A DNA stretch of 64,000 bases from Flexivirga caeni (GCF_003724155.1 NZ_RJJQ01000002.1:62001-126000), one strand, 5' to 3'; positions 35,874-45,974 are shown, numbered from the stretch's first letter. Program-made: numbers and translations. The notes: generated by a model from the sequence alone, not told the origin.

Positions 35874-35913
35874 GACCAGGGTGCCCCTTCCTCCCAGCGA
35901 CACCGGAAATCGA

Positions 35914-36006
35914 TTGAGGCGTCGCTGACTCTCGTGCGTAGACTAGCGACTGAAGAGCTTCGGGCGCATGAGGCGAAGATGTGGAACGAATCTTCGCCTC
36001 ATGCGC
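35914..36006 (+). promoter_or_regulatory. ABC-F gene promoter and leader with perfect 17-bp hairpin
   Basis: TTGAGG (35914-35919) and TAGACT (35939-35944, spacing 19) form a likely promoter. Downstream, GCGCATGAGGCGAAGAT (35964-35980) pairs perfectly with ATCTTCGCCTCATGCGC (35990-36006) across a 9-nt loop. The hairpin lies between promoter and the GTG at 36037. No T-run follows, but it could act as a terminator, an attenuator or a translation-controlled switch. Confidence 0.6.
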
Positions 36007-36036
36007 TCAGTCATGTGCCAGAACGGAAGGACGATC

Positions 36037-37635
36037 GTGATCACCGCCCAGGGGATCGAGTTACGTGCGGGATCCCGAATCCTCTTGGAGGAAGCGACCT
36101 TCCGGGTCGCCGCCGGTGACCGCGTCGGCCTCGTCGGACGCAACGGCGCCGGGAAGACGACCTTGACCAAGGTGCTGGCCGGCGAGGGACAGCCCGCGGC
36201 CGGCTCGGTCACCTCGTCCGGGGAGATCGGCTACCTGCCACAGGACCCTCGCACCGGCGATCTGACGATGGTGGCGCGTGACCGCATCCTGTCGGCGCGT
36301 GGCCTGGATGTGGTGATTCGTGACCTGCGTGCCGCCGAGAAGGCGATGGCCGACGAGAACGATGACAAGCGCGAGCGCGCGATGCGCCGGTATACCCGGC
36401 TGGACAACGAATTCGTCGGCAAGGGCGGGTATGCCGCCGAGTCGGAGGCCGCGTCGCTGGCGTCGTCTCTCGGTCTGCCCGCCCGCATCCTGGACCAGCC
36501 GCTGCAGACCCTTTCCGGTGGTCAGCGGCGCCGCGTCGAGCTCGCCCGGATCCTCTTCTCCGGCGCTGAGTCCTTGCTGCTCGACGAGCCCACCAACCAC
36601 CTGGACGCGGACTCCATCCACTGGTTGCGCGACTACCTGAAGACCTACTCCGGCGGCCTGATCATCATCAGCCACGACGTCGAGATGCTGGACGAGGTGG
36701 TCAACCGGGTCTTCCACCTGGACGCGAACCGGGCCGCGATCGACCAGTACAACGTCGGCTGGAAGACCTATCTGAAGCAGCGGGAGACCGACGAGCGTCG
36801 CCGGCACCGGGAGCGGCAGAACGCCGAGAAGAAGGCCTCCGCGCTGCTCGCACAGGCCGAGAAGATGCGCTACAAGGCGACCAAGGCCACGGCGGCGCAG
36901 AACATGATCCGCCGGGCCGAGAAGATGCTGGCCGGCGCTGAGGGTACGCGAGCGCAGGACAAGGTGGCCAAGCTGCGGTTCCCGACGCCTGCAGCGTCCG
37001 GGAAGACACCGTTGATGGCGGAGGGACTGTCCCGGTCCTACGGATCCCTGGAGATCTTCACCGATGTCGATCTGGCGATCGACCGCGGCTCGAAGGTCGT
37101 CGTCCTCGGCCTGAACGGAGCCGGCAAGACGACCTTGCTGCGCATTCTCGCCGGGGTGGACCAGCCGGACACCGGCGAGGTCATCGCCGGGCACGGGCTC
37201 AAGCTCGGCTACTACGCGCAGGAGCACGAGAATCTCGACGTCGATCGCACCGTCCTGGAGAACATGAAGTCGGCCGCGCCCGACCTGGACGAAACCGAGA
37301 CACGCAAGGTACTGGGGTCCTTCCTGTTCAGCGGCGACGACGTGCAGAAGCCCGCACGGGTGCTGTCCGGTGGCGAGAAGACGCGGCTTTCCCTTGCCCT
37401 GCTTGTGGTTTCGGCTGCGAACGTGCTGCTCCTCGACGAGCCGACGAACAATCTGGACCCGGCATCCCGCGAAGAGATCCTCGGGGCCCTGCACGCCTTC
37501 GAGGGTGCGGTCGTGCTCGTCACGCACGACCCGGGTGCCGTCGAGGCGCTCGAACCCGAGCGCGTGCTGCTGCTGCCTGACGGGGTCGAGGATCTGTGGG
37601 GCCCGGACTACGCGGACCTGGTGGAGCTGGCCTGA
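36037..37635 (+). CDS. ABC-F ribosome-associated ATPase
   Basis: 532 residues with two ABC domains and no membrane segment. Domain 1: GRNGAGKTT, LSGGQRRRVELARIL, LLLDEPTNHLD. Linker with a Lys/Arg-rich coiled segment (RQNAEKKASALLAQAEKMRYKATKAT). Domain 2: GLNGAGKTTLLRIL, LSGGEKTRLSLALLV, LLLDEPTNNLD. ABC-F proteins act on the ribosome; some give resistance to ribosome-targeting antibiotics, but which role applies here cannot be told. The GTG at 36037 follows a GGAAGG site and gives the family start MITAQGIEL; an in-frame ATG at 35968 would put the leader hairpin inside the gene. Confidence 0.93.
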   Translation: MITAQGIELRAGSRILLEEATFRVAAGDRVGLVGRNGAGKTTLTKVLAGEGQPAAGSVTSSGEIGYLPQDPRTGDLTMVARDRILSARGLDVVIRDLRAAEKAMADENDDKRERAMRRYTRLDNEFVGKGGYAAESEAASLASSLGLPARILDQPLQTLSGGQRRRVELARILFSGAESLLLDEPTNHLDADSIHWLRDYLKTYSGGLIIISHDVEMLDEVVNRVFHLDANRAAIDQYNVGWKTYLKQRETDERRRHRERQNAEKKASALLAQAEKMRYKATKATAAQNMIRRAEKMLAGAEGTRAQDKVAKLRFPTPAASGKTPLMAEGLSRSYGSLEIFTDVDLAIDRGSKVVVLGLNGAGKTTLLRILAGVDQPDTGEVIAGHGLKLGYYAQEHENLDVDRTVLENMKSAAPDLDETETRKVLGSFLFSGDDVQKPARVLSGGEKTRLSLALLVVSAANVLLLDEPTNNLDPASREEILGALHAFEGAVVLVTHDPGAVEALEPERVLLLPDGVEDLWGPDYADLVELA

Positions 37636-37793
37636 CGGGCCCGTCCGGCCTGCGCCGCGCCGGGCGTTGAGACACGCCTGCGGCATACATCCGGGGCGGT
37701 CGTTGTTGCCGACTGACGGCGAATTCGCCGAGAGACGGTGCAATCGCGCCGTCGCTCGGTGAGGAAGCCGTCGTTCGCGGAGATGGGAGACAG

Positions 37794-39671
37794 ATGAGCA
37801 ACTGGCAGGTGATGCACTCGCTCACGCGCGACTCGACCGAGGCGGCAAAGCTGAAGCCGGGAACGGCAAAGCGGGTCCTCGGCTATGCCCGCCCCTATCG
37901 GCGCACCATCAGCGCGTTTCTCGTGCTCGTCGTGCTCGACGCCCTGCTGGTGATCGCAACCCCGTTGATTCTGAAGGAAATCGTCGACAAGGGCGTCGGC
38001 GACAAGGACACCCGGCTGGTCGTCTGGCTGGCTGTCGCGGCGGCGGTCGTCGCGGTCGTCGACGCGGCCCTCGGCGTCGTGGAGCGGTGGCTGTCGGCGA
38101 ACCTCGGCGAGGGACTCATCTACGACCTGCGGCGCGAGGTCTTCGGGCACGTGTTGCGCCAGCCGATCGCGTTCTTCACCCGGGCGCAGACGGGGGCCCT
38201 TGTCACCCGGCTGAATTCGGACGTGATCGGCGCTCAGCAGGCGTTCACCTCGGTGATGTCGAACGTGGTTTCCAACCTGGTCAGCGTTGTCGTCATCGTG
38301 ATCGCAATGGCGGCGCTGTCGTGGCAGATCACTCTCGCGGCGCTGGTGCTGGTGCCGTTCTTCCTCATCCCGACGCGCATGCTGGGCCGCCGGCTGGCCG
38401 GCCTGACCCGCGGTCAGATGATCGAGAACGCCGACCTCGGTGCCCGTATGACGGAGCGCTTCAACGTCGCCGGAGCGTTGCTCGTCAAGCTCTTCGGCCG
38501 CCCGGCGCAGGAAGACCAGGAGTATGCCGAACGCGCCGCGAAGGTGCGCGATTTCGGCATCAGCATCGCGGTGCAGCGGGCGATCTTCCTGGTCGGCCTG
38601 ACCCTACTCGCGTCACTCGCGACCGCTGTCGTCTACGGCATCGGCGGCGTTATGGCGGTGCACGGTGCGCTGACCATCGGCACCCTGCTCGCACTCGCGG
38701 CACTGCTCGGCCGGCTCTACGCACCGCTGACCCAGTTGTCCAGCGTCCGTGTCGACGTGATGACCGCGCTGATCTCCTTCGAGCGAGTCTTCGAGGTGCT
38801 CGACCTCAAGCCGCTGGTGGCCGAAAAGCCCGGCGCGAGAGACCTTCCCGCAGGTCCGCTGAGCGTCGAGTTCCATGACGTCAGCTTCCGCTATCCGACT
38901 GCCGAGCAGGTCTCCATCGAGTCGCTGCAGACCGTGCTCACCCGGGACAAGGGCGACGGATCGACTGTCCTGCACGGAGTTTCGTTCAGCGCCCGGCCGG
39001 GTCAGATGGTGGCGCTCGTCGGACCGTCCGGCGCGGGCAAGACCACGGCCATCGGGCTGGTCTCGCGCCTCTACGACCCGACCTCGGGCGCTGTGCGCAT
39101 CGGCGATGTCAATCTGCGGGATGCAAGCTTCGAGACCGTGCGGGACCGCGTCGGGGTGGTCACGCAGGAAGCGCACATGTTCCATGACACCATCCGCGCC
39201 AACCTGCTCTATGCGAAGCCGGACGCCACCGACGCCGAACTGGAGACGGTGCTGCGCGAGGCACAGGTCTGGAACCTGGTGCAGCGACTTCCCTACGGTT
39301 TGGACACGATGGTCGGCGACCGCGGGCACCGGCTGTCCGGCGGCGAGAAGCAGCGCCTCGCCATCGCGCGCTTGTTGCTGAAGGCTCCGTCTGTGGTGGT
39401 GCTGGACGAGGCGACCGCCCATCTGGACTCCGAGTCGGAGGCCGCCGTCTCCCGCGCGCTCGACTCGGCGCTGGCCGGGCGCACCTCGATCGTGATCGCC
39501 CACCGGCTGTCCACGATCCGGGACGCCGACCTGATCCTGGTGATGGAGGACGGGCGCATTGTGCAGAGTGGCACGCACGAGGAGCTGCTCGCAGCCGGTG
39601 GCACGTATGCCGACCTCTACCACACGCAGTTCCGCGAACCGGACCGCAGCGAGCAGCCGGCCGCGGGCTGA
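37794..39671 (+). CDS. ABC exporter, fused membrane and ATPase domains
   Basis: 625 residues. Six-helix membrane domain (from LVLVVLDALLVIATPLIL to about residue 320), then ATPase domain with Walker A GPSGAGKTT (about 411), signature LSGGEKQRLAIARLLL and LDEATAHLDSESE. Half-transporter that should work as a dimer. The loop between membrane domain and NBD has ~15 extra residues (EQVSIESLQTVLTRDKGDG). Substrate unknown. A 14-bp palindrome CGGCGAATTCGCCG (37717-37730) lies upstream and may be an operator. Confidence 0.93.
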   Translation: MSNWQVMHSLTRDSTEAAKLKPGTAKRVLGYARPYRRTISAFLVLVVLDALLVIATPLILKEIVDKGVGDKDTRLVVWLAVAAAVVAVVDAALGVVERWLSANLGEGLIYDLRREVFGHVLRQPIAFFTRAQTGALVTRLNSDVIGAQQAFTSVMSNVVSNLVSVVVIVIAMAALSWQITLAALVLVPFFLIPTRMLGRRLAGLTRGQMIENADLGARMTERFNVAGALLVKLFGRPAQEDQEYAERAAKVRDFGISIAVQRAIFLVGLTLLASLATAVVYGIGGVMAVHGALTIGTLLALAALLGRLYAPLTQLSSVRVDVMTALISFERVFEVLDLKPLVAEKPGARDLPAGPLSVEFHDVSFRYPTAEQVSIESLQTVLTRDKGDGSTVLHGVSFSARPGQMVALVGPSGAGKTTAIGLVSRLYDPTSGAVRIGDVNLRDASFETVRDRVGVVTQEAHMFHDTIRANLLYAKPDATDAELETVLREAQVWNLVQRLPYGLDTMVGDRGHRLSGGEKQRLAIARLLLKAPSVVVLDEATAHLDSESEAAVSRALDSALAGRTSIVIAHRLSTIRDADLILVMEDGRIVQSGTHEELLAAGGTYADLYHTQFREPDRSEQPAAG

Positions 39672-39687
39672 GCGAGTCCGACGTGCG

Positions 39688-40485
39688 CTATTCGTCCTCT
39701 TCGTCCCAGATGCGCACCTTCTTCGGCTTCACCGGATGCGTCTCGTCGGACTCCAGCTCCTCGCGGCGCAGCCGGACGACGTAGAACACGAGGCCGGCGG
39801 CTGCACCGAACCACCACTGCAGTGCATAGCTGAGATTGACCCCCGCGTAATCCCCGGGCGTCGGCTTGGGCAGCGGTGCCAGGCCGTGCCGCGTCACCGC
39901 CGCGGCCGGCTTCTCCGTGCGCATCAGGACGTACGCGCCGCCGAGCAGTTGCTGCCCGGTAAGGCCCGAAATCTGGTGCAGATCGATCGAATTCACCTGA
40001 CCGGGCACGGACCTCTTGTCCTTCATCGGTTCTCCGGGGCGCAGCCAGCCGACGACGGTGATTTCGCCGGGCGGCGTTTCCGGCACTGCGGACGGTGCTT
40101 CGGCGGTCGGGCCGTTGTTGATCCAGCCCCGGTCGACCAGCACGGTGGTGCCGTTGGTCTGCCGGAAGGGTATGACGACCTCGTAGCCGTAGTAGCCGTC
40201 GTTCGGCCGGTTGCGCACCAGGATGCGCTTCGCGGCGAGATAGCTGCCGTGCAGCGCCACCTGTTTCCACGTGTCGTTGGGGGACAGCACGGCGTCCTGG
40301 GTCGGCAGGATCGACGTGATGCCCACCGGATCGGCGTTGTAGTTGTCGTTGAGCTGGTGCTGGGACAGCTTCTTGCCCTCGAAGCGGTGCCATTGCCACC
40401 TGCCGAGGAAGACACACGCCACGGCCCACACGATCGCCACCAGGAGCCACGTCAACCATCGTCGGGTGAAGAACCTGCGGAGCAC
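39688..40485 (-). CDS. SURF1-family cytochrome oxidase assembly protein
   Basis: 265 residues, SURF1 layout: N-terminal helix (WLTWLLVAIVWAVACVFLGRWQ), an extracytoplasmic domain with VLVDRGWINNG, and a C-terminal helix (LQWWFGAAAGLVFYVV) followed by an acidic tail. SURF1 assists haem A insertion into cytochrome oxidase, which fits ctaA/ctaB in this window. GTG at 40485; divergent from moaA with 33 bp between starts. Confidence 0.9.
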   Translation of the reverse strand: MLRRFFTRRWLTWLLVAIVWAVACVFLGRWQWHRFEGKKLSQHQLNDNYNADPVGITSILPTQDAVLSPNDTWKQVALHGSYLAAKRILVRNRPNDGYYGYEVVIPFRQTNGTTVLVDRGWINNGPTAEAPSAVPETPPGEITVVGWLRPGEPMKDKRSVPGQVNSIDLHQISGLTGQQLLGGAYVLMRTEKPAAAVTRHGLAPLPKPTPGDYAGVNLSYALQWWFGAAAGLVFYVVRLRREELESDETHPVKPKKVRIWDEEDE

Positions 40486-40518
40486 ATGAAGACGGTAACC
40501 GGCATATCCTGGAGGCAT

Positions 40519-41535
40519 ATGAGCACCCTCGACGAAACCCGCGCCGGCCTGCCGGACACCTTCGGCCGCATCGCGACCGACCTGCGTGTCTCGGTGACCG
40601 ATCGATGCAATCTGCGGTGCGCTTACTGTATGCCGGCAGAAGGGCTCGATTGGCTGCCGCGGCCGGAGCTGCTGGACAACGACGAACTCGTGCGGGTGAT
40701 CGGCATCTTCACCCGGCTCGGCATCCGGACGATCCGCCTGACCGGGGGCGAGCCGCTGCTGCGCCGCGGGTTGCCGGGTCTCGTGCGTCGCATCTCGGAG
40801 CTGCCCCACGCGCCACGAATCGCGATGACCACCAACGGGATCGGCCTCGATCGCCTGGCGGGACCGCTTGCGGAGGCGGGCCTGGAGCGCATCAACATCT
40901 CCCTCGACACGGTCGAGCCGGAGCGGTTCAAGGAGCTCACCCGGCGCGATCGTTTCGCCGACGTGGAGCGCGGCATCAAGGCTGCCCAGGATGCAGGCCT
41001 CGCGCCGGTGAAGATCAACGCCGTCGCGATGCACGATGCCAGCGGACGCGACAACCCGGCCGATCTCTTGCGGTGGTGCCTTCACCGCGGCCTGCAGTTG
41101 CGATTCATCGAGCAGATGCCGCTCGACGCAGGGCACACCTGGGCGCGCGACCGGATGTTCACCGCCGCCGAGCTGCGGACGGTGCTCGAGGAGCACTTCA
41201 CGCTCACGGCGCTGCCCGACGAGACGCGTGGCAGCGCGCCCGCGGAGCTCTTCCTGGTCGACGGCGGCCCGGAGACGGTCGGCGTCATCGCGAGTGTGAC
41301 GGCGCCGTTCTGCGCGGCGTGTGACCGGGTGCGGTTGACGGCCGACGGTCAGGTTCGCAACTGCCTGTTCGCGCGTGACGAGAACGATCTGCGCGGTCCG
41401 TTGCGTGCGGGCGCCAGCGATGAAGAACTGGCGGACGTCATCCGCGCCAACCTGCTGCGAAAGCACCGCGGGCACGGCATCGGGGAGCCGACCTTCCAGC
41501 AGCCCGATCGGCCGATGTCGTCGATCGGCGGCTAA
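40519..41535 (+). CDS. moaA: GTP 3',8-cyclase MoaA
   Basis: 338 residues. N-terminal radical-SAM cluster CNLRCAYC and C-terminal second-cluster cysteines (FCAACDRVRL, then Cys in RNCLF). Ends in the Gly-Gly pair that is required for MoaA catalysis. First step of molybdenum cofactor synthesis; no other moa genes lie nearby. ATG at 40519 with a GGAGG site. Confidence 0.97.
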   Translation: MSTLDETRAGLPDTFGRIATDLRVSVTDRCNLRCAYCMPAEGLDWLPRPELLDNDELVRVIGIFTRLGIRTIRLTGGEPLLRRGLPGLVRRISELPHAPRIAMTTNGIGLDRLAGPLAEAGLERINISLDTVEPERFKELTRRDRFADVERGIKAAQDAGLAPVKINAVAMHDASGRDNPADLLRWCLHRGLQLRFIEQMPLDAGHTWARDRMFTAAELRTVLEEHFTLTALPDETRGSAPAELFLVDGGPETVGVIASVTAPFCAACDRVRLTADGQVRNCLFARDENDLRGPLRAGASDEELADVIRANLLRKHRGHGIGEPTFQQPDRPMSSIGG

Positions 41536-41780
41536 GGAGCGCTCGGTCGGTCGGCCGGGTCGAGCTCATCGATCGGCACGACGTGCATCGGAAAACCGCG
41601 CAGCGACAGGAAATCCGACAACGTCGTGCGGTGTTCGTCGCAGGCGAGCCAGGTCTTGTGCCGGTCCTCGGCATGGATCCGCGGGTTGCGCCATACGATG
41701 GCGTATGACGCATCCCGGCGGCAGCCTTTCGCGCTGCACTGCGTGGGTCGCGCTGCCGCCATCGGCTCGGGAAGGCTCAC
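41532..41780 (-). CDS. Small Cys/His protein, probable zinc binder
   Basis: 82 residues. CSAKGC and CDEH, separated by a well-conserved stretch (SYAIVWRNPRIH; DRHKTWLACDEHR), suggest a zinc ribbon-like fold. Homologues are widespread in actinobacteria and sometimes labelled acetone carboxylase, which this sequence does not support. The GTG at 41780 overlaps the stop of the DUF3099 gene by 4 bp, supporting that start. Its 3' end overlaps the moaA stop by 4 bp on the other strand. Confidence 0.75.
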   Translation of the reverse strand: MSLPEPMAAARPTQCSAKGCRRDASYAIVWRNPRIHAEDRHKTWLACDEHRTTLSDFLSLRGFPMHVVPIDELDPADRPSAP

Positions 41781-42085
41781 GGGTGCGGGCCGTGCAACTG
41801 CTGCCGCGGCGACAACGGCCGCTGCCGGCCACGCACCCGCTTGCGTTTCTGGTTGGCCGCGTTGGCGCCGATCACCGCGATCTCGGGAAGCACACAGGCG
41901 AGAACGACGCATACCCAGCGAGCCGGGCCGGTGAGGAGGTAGGCCAGTACGAATGCCGCCGTCCGCAATCCCATCGCGATCGCGTAGTTGCGCATTCGCT
42001 TGTCGAGGTCGTGTTTGCCCGGCATCGGCAGATCGGTCGCCGATGGCACGTCAGGACGGTCTTTCGGGCGGGGCACGCCATCCAT
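41777..42085 (-). CDS. DUF3099-family small membrane protein
   Basis: 102 residues. Two hydrophobic helices (AIAMGLRTAAFVLAYLLTG and WVCVVLACVLPEIAVIGANA) and a basic C-terminus (NQKRKRVRGRQRP). Actinobacterial family of unknown function. ATG at 42085 is preferred over the longer frame from 42139. Confidence 0.82.
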   Translation of the reverse strand: MDGVPRPKDRPDVPSATDLPMPGKHDLDKRMRNYAIAMGLRTAAFVLAYLLTGPARWVCVVLACVLPEIAVIGANAANQKRKRVRGRQRPLSPRQQLHGPHP

Positions 42086-42134
42086 TGTAGGTGTCGCCGT
42101 ACTCTGGCACGCCATGCGCGCTACCGTCGGGTAG

Positions 42135-42911
<777 letters not shown>

Positions 42912-42970
42912 CCGCGCACCCACCGAAACCACAACCAGACCGAAAACGACACGGACACAAGGGAGTCGAC

Positions 42971-43738
42971 GTGGCAGGCATCGTCGAAGGCAAACGGCTG
43001 TTGATCACCGGCATCACGATGGAGTCCTCCATCGCGTTCCGCGTGGCCAAGCTGGCGCAGAAGCAGGGCGCCGAGGTGATCCTGACCTCGTTCGGCCGGA
43101 TCATGCGGATCACCCAAACCATCAGCAAGCGGCTGCCGACGACGCCGGAGCTCTTCGAACTCGACGTCACCAGCGCCGAAGACCTCGACAGCCTGGCCGA
43201 TCGGCTGCAGGCGGCGGGCATCGACTCCCTCGACGGAGTGCTGCACTCGATCGGCTTCGCGCCGCCCGGAGCGTTCGACTTCATGGCGGGCACCTGGGAG
43301 GACGCGGCGACCGCGTTGCACGCCTCGGCATACTCGCTGAAAGCACTTGCGGTTGCTGCACTTCCGCTGATGACACAGGGGTCCTCGCTGGTCGGGCTGA
43401 CGTTCGACGCGAAGTTCGCGTGGCCGGTCTACGACTGGATGGGGGTCGCGAAGGCGGCGTTCGAGTCGACCAACCGCTACCTCGCGCGCGACCTCGGCCC
43501 GAAGGGCATCCGTGCGAATCTGGTGTCGGCCGGGCCGATCCGGACGACGGCCGCCAAGTCGATCCCCGGCTTCGAGGAGATGGAACAAGGGTGGAGTGAG
43601 CGCGCGCCGCTGGGCTGGGACGTCACCGACCCCGGTCCTGCCGCGCAGGCGTGCCTGGCGCTCATGTCGGACTGGTTCCCGGCCACGACAGGTGAGATCG
43701 TGCACGTCGACGGCGGCGTGCACGCGATGGGGCAGTGA
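42971..43738 (+). CDS. fabI: Enoyl-ACP reductase [NADH], InhA type
   Basis: 255 residues. LLITGITMESSIAFRVAKLAQ, FELDVTSAEDLDSLADRL and YDWMGVAKAAFES with the catalytic Tyr and Lys are typical of InhA/FabI. Final reduction of the type II fatty-acid elongation cycle. GTG start at 42971. Ends 31 bp before the Mur ligase/TPR gene. Confidence 0.95.
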   Translation: MAGIVEGKRLLITGITMESSIAFRVAKLAQKQGAEVILTSFGRIMRITQTISKRLPTTPELFELDVTSAEDLDSLADRLQAAGIDSLDGVLHSIGFAPPGAFDFMAGTWEDAATALHASAYSLKALAVAALPLMTQGSSLVGLTFDAKFAWPVYDWMGVAKAAFESTNRYLARDLGPKGIRANLVSAGPIRTTAAKSIPGFEEMEQGWSERAPLGWDVTDPGPAAQACLALMSDWFPATTGEIVHVDGGVHAMGQ

Positions 43739-43769
43739 GTCCCAGACCGATTCACTAGGCTGCTCCGAC

Positions 43770-45959
43770 ATGGAGACCTCGGCCAGCGTCCGCGTCGTCG
43801 GGGCGCGAATCCTGCGCGGCCCCAACCTGTATTTCACCCGGCCAGCAGTCAAGCTGACCTTGCGTGTGCCGGGCTATCTCGAGGGCGAGGGCGACCGGCT
43901 GCGCGCACTGGGGGCAACCTTGGGGGTGCGTGCGCGGGAGGCCGGCCAGCCCGGCAGCGAGGCACGGCGCGGCTTCGTGCTGCGGCTGGTCGAGCGCACC
44001 ATCCGGTTGGTGCTGCGTGAGGCGGGGGTGGTCCGCATCGGCGTGCGGGTACGCGCGGGGGAGGAGATTGACGAGATCGTCGTGGTGTGCGCACTCGCCA
44101 ATGCCGGGCGCGCCGAGGTCGTCTCCGAGGTGCTCGGCCCGCTGCTGCAGGACCTGCTCGACGGGGCCAATGTCACGGAAGCCTTTGCCGTAGCAGGAGA
44201 TCGGGTGCGCTCGGCACCGCTCGGCGAGCGGGTGCGGGCACTGCGCCCCACGATCCCGGTGGTGGCGGTCACGGGCACCAATGGCAAGACGACCACGACC
44301 CGGTTGATCGCCCACCTGGGTATGGCGGCCGGGCTGCGCACCGGATGGAGTTCCACGGACGGGGTGCTGGTCCAGGGCGAGCTGGTCGACTCCGGGGATT
44401 ACTCGGGCCCAGGTGGCGCGCGGGCCGTGCTCGGCGCACCGGGCGTGCAGTTCGGGGTGCTGGAGACCGCGCGGGGCGGGATGCTCTGGCGCGGGCTCGG
44501 GACGGCATACAACGACGTCAGCGTCGTGACCAACGTCAGCCCGGACCACCTGGGCATGGATGGCATCGAGACCCTTGACCAGTTGGCCGAGGTGAAGGCG
44601 ATCATCACCAAGGTGACCAAGCCGAAGGGCTGGGTCGTGCTGAACGGCGACGACCCACGGGTCTGGGCGATGCGTACGTCGGCGAGCGGCCAGCCGTGGT
44701 GCTTCAGCCTGGATCCCGAATCGCCCTCGCTCCGCGAGTCGCTGGAGGCGCACGGGCGCGGCATCACGGTGCTCGATGGCGACATCGCGGTGCTGCGTCC
44801 GGGCGCGTCACCGGACCGGCTGATCAGCCTGGTGGATGTGCCCATGACCTTGTCCGGGCTCTCCGAGCACAATGTCGCCAACGCGCTGGCCGGTGCTGCC
44901 GCCGGGCTCGGCGCAGGTCTGCCCCGGGATGCCGTCGTCGAGGGTCTGCGCACCTTCACCCCGGACTACCGGCTCAATCCGGGGCGGATGAACATCTACA
45001 CGGTGACGCTGCCGCAGGCCGGCACGGCCACGGTGATCCTCGACATGGCGCACAACGAGGCCGGCCTGGAAGCGCTGCTGCGGGTCGGGCGGGGCCTCGT
45101 CCGGCCCGGGTCGCAGTTGCAGCTGGGACTCGGCACCGGCGGCGACCGCACGGACGAGATCCTGGTCCGGATGGGCGAGATGGCGGGTGTCGGTGCAGAC
45201 CGGGTGCAGATCCAGCACAAGGAGCGCTATCTGCGCGGCCGGTCCATGGAGGAGCTGGAAAGTTTTCTACGCCAAGGGCTTTCGCATGTTGGCGGCATAC
45301 CGACGGCGTCCTGGCCGGACGAGTTCAGCGGGCTGACCGGGTTGCTCGCGGCGGCCCACGATGGCGATGTTTTGGCGATGATGACCCACTCGGACCGGGC
45401 GAAGCTGCACCAGTGGCTGATGGCGCACGGTGCGACTGCAGACGACGCTGCGACGATCCGGCGCAAGGTCGTGGCTGCCCGGGGCGAGCATGAAGCGGAG
45501 CGCGAGATTGCCGAGCTGTGGGAACTGGCCGATAGTGCGGCGCGGATCGACGCCGCGCGGGCGCTGCACCGGCGTTTCCCGAAGGACGGGCGCGTGCTCT
45601 ACGAACTGGCGGGCAGCTACGACTCCGCGGGGGAGGAGGAGCAGGCGCTCGAATGGTACGAACGCGCCCGCAAGCGGCGGCTCGACGAGCCCTACCGGCA
45701 CCGGGCGATGATCCAGCAGGCGTCCACGCTGCGACACCTCGGCCGCTTGGGCGAGTCGCTGGCGATCCTCGACCAGCTGGCGGAGGACTACCCCGACAAC
45801 AGTGCTGTCATCCTCTTCCGGGCGCTGACGCTGCACGACCTCGGCCGCGATGCCGAGGCATTGCAAGCAACCGCAGGCCAATTGGTCGCATCCAGTGCCG
45901 AGCCGGACGTGCAGCGATACCTCAACTCGCTCACCCGCTTCACCGCCGCGATCGAATAG
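43770..45959 (+). CDS. Cyanophycin-synthetase-like Mur ligase with C-terminal TPRs, no ATP-grasp domain
   Basis: 729 residues. Residues about 1-150 resemble the N-domain of cyanophycin synthetase: LRGPNLYFTRPAVKLTL here against YRGPNIWHYGPAVHLLV in CphA (48819-51647), then GFVLRLVERTIRL and an internal LGPLLQDLL region. CphA then has an ATP-grasp domain of some 280 residues; here the sequence goes directly to the Mur ligase P-loop VAVTGTNGKTTTTR (about residue 165), VLETARGGMLWRG, NVSPDHLGMDGIETLDQLAEVK and NPGRMNIYTV. From about 575 to the end it is helical with TPR-like units (GRVLYELAGSYDSAGEEEQALEWYERA). Reaction unknown; an amide-forming ligase acting on a peptide is likely. Confidence 0.85.
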   Translation: METSASVRVVGARILRGPNLYFTRPAVKLTLRVPGYLEGEGDRLRALGATLGVRAREAGQPGSEARRGFVLRLVERTIRLVLREAGVVRIGVRVRAGEEIDEIVVVCALANAGRAEVVSEVLGPLLQDLLDGANVTEAFAVAGDRVRSAPLGERVRALRPTIPVVAVTGTNGKTTTTRLIAHLGMAAGLRTGWSSTDGVLVQGELVDSGDYSGPGGARAVLGAPGVQFGVLETARGGMLWRGLGTAYNDVSVVTNVSPDHLGMDGIETLDQLAEVKAIITKVTKPKGWVVLNGDDPRVWAMRTSASGQPWCFSLDPESPSLRESLEAHGRGITVLDGDIAVLRPGASPDRLISLVDVPMTLSGLSEHNVANALAGAAAGLGAGLPRDAVVEGLRTFTPDYRLNPGRMNIYTVTLPQAGTATVILDMAHNEAGLEALLRVGRGLVRPGSQLQLGLGTGGDRTDEILVRMGEMAGVGADRVQIQHKERYLRGRSMEELESFLRQGLSHVGGIPTASWPDEFSGLTGLLAAAHDGDVLAMMTHSDRAKLHQWLMAHGATADDAATIRRKVVAARGEHEAEREIAELWELADSAARIDAARALHRRFPKDGRVLYELAGSYDSAGEEEQALEWYERARKRRLDEPYRHRAMIQQASTLRHLGRLGESLAILDQLAEDYPDNSAVILFRALTLHDLGRDAEALQATAGQLVASSAEPDVQRYLNSLTRFTAAIE

Positions 45960-45974
45960 CACTCGGCGGCGTCT

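Noticed and set aside
35968-36036. Upstream ATG of the ABC-F gene at 35968
   Set aside because: It would place the leader hairpin in the coding region and has a poor ribosome site, while GTG 36037 gives the conserved protein start.
37717-37730. 14-bp palindrome CGGCGAATTCGCCG before the ABC exporter
   Set aside because: A possible operator, but a single short palindrome with no nearby regulator gene is too weak to call.
41532-41780. Acetone carboxylase annotation for the small Cys/His protein
   Set aside because: 82 residues with Cys/His pairs cannot be a subunit of that large enzyme; this label is copied between databases.
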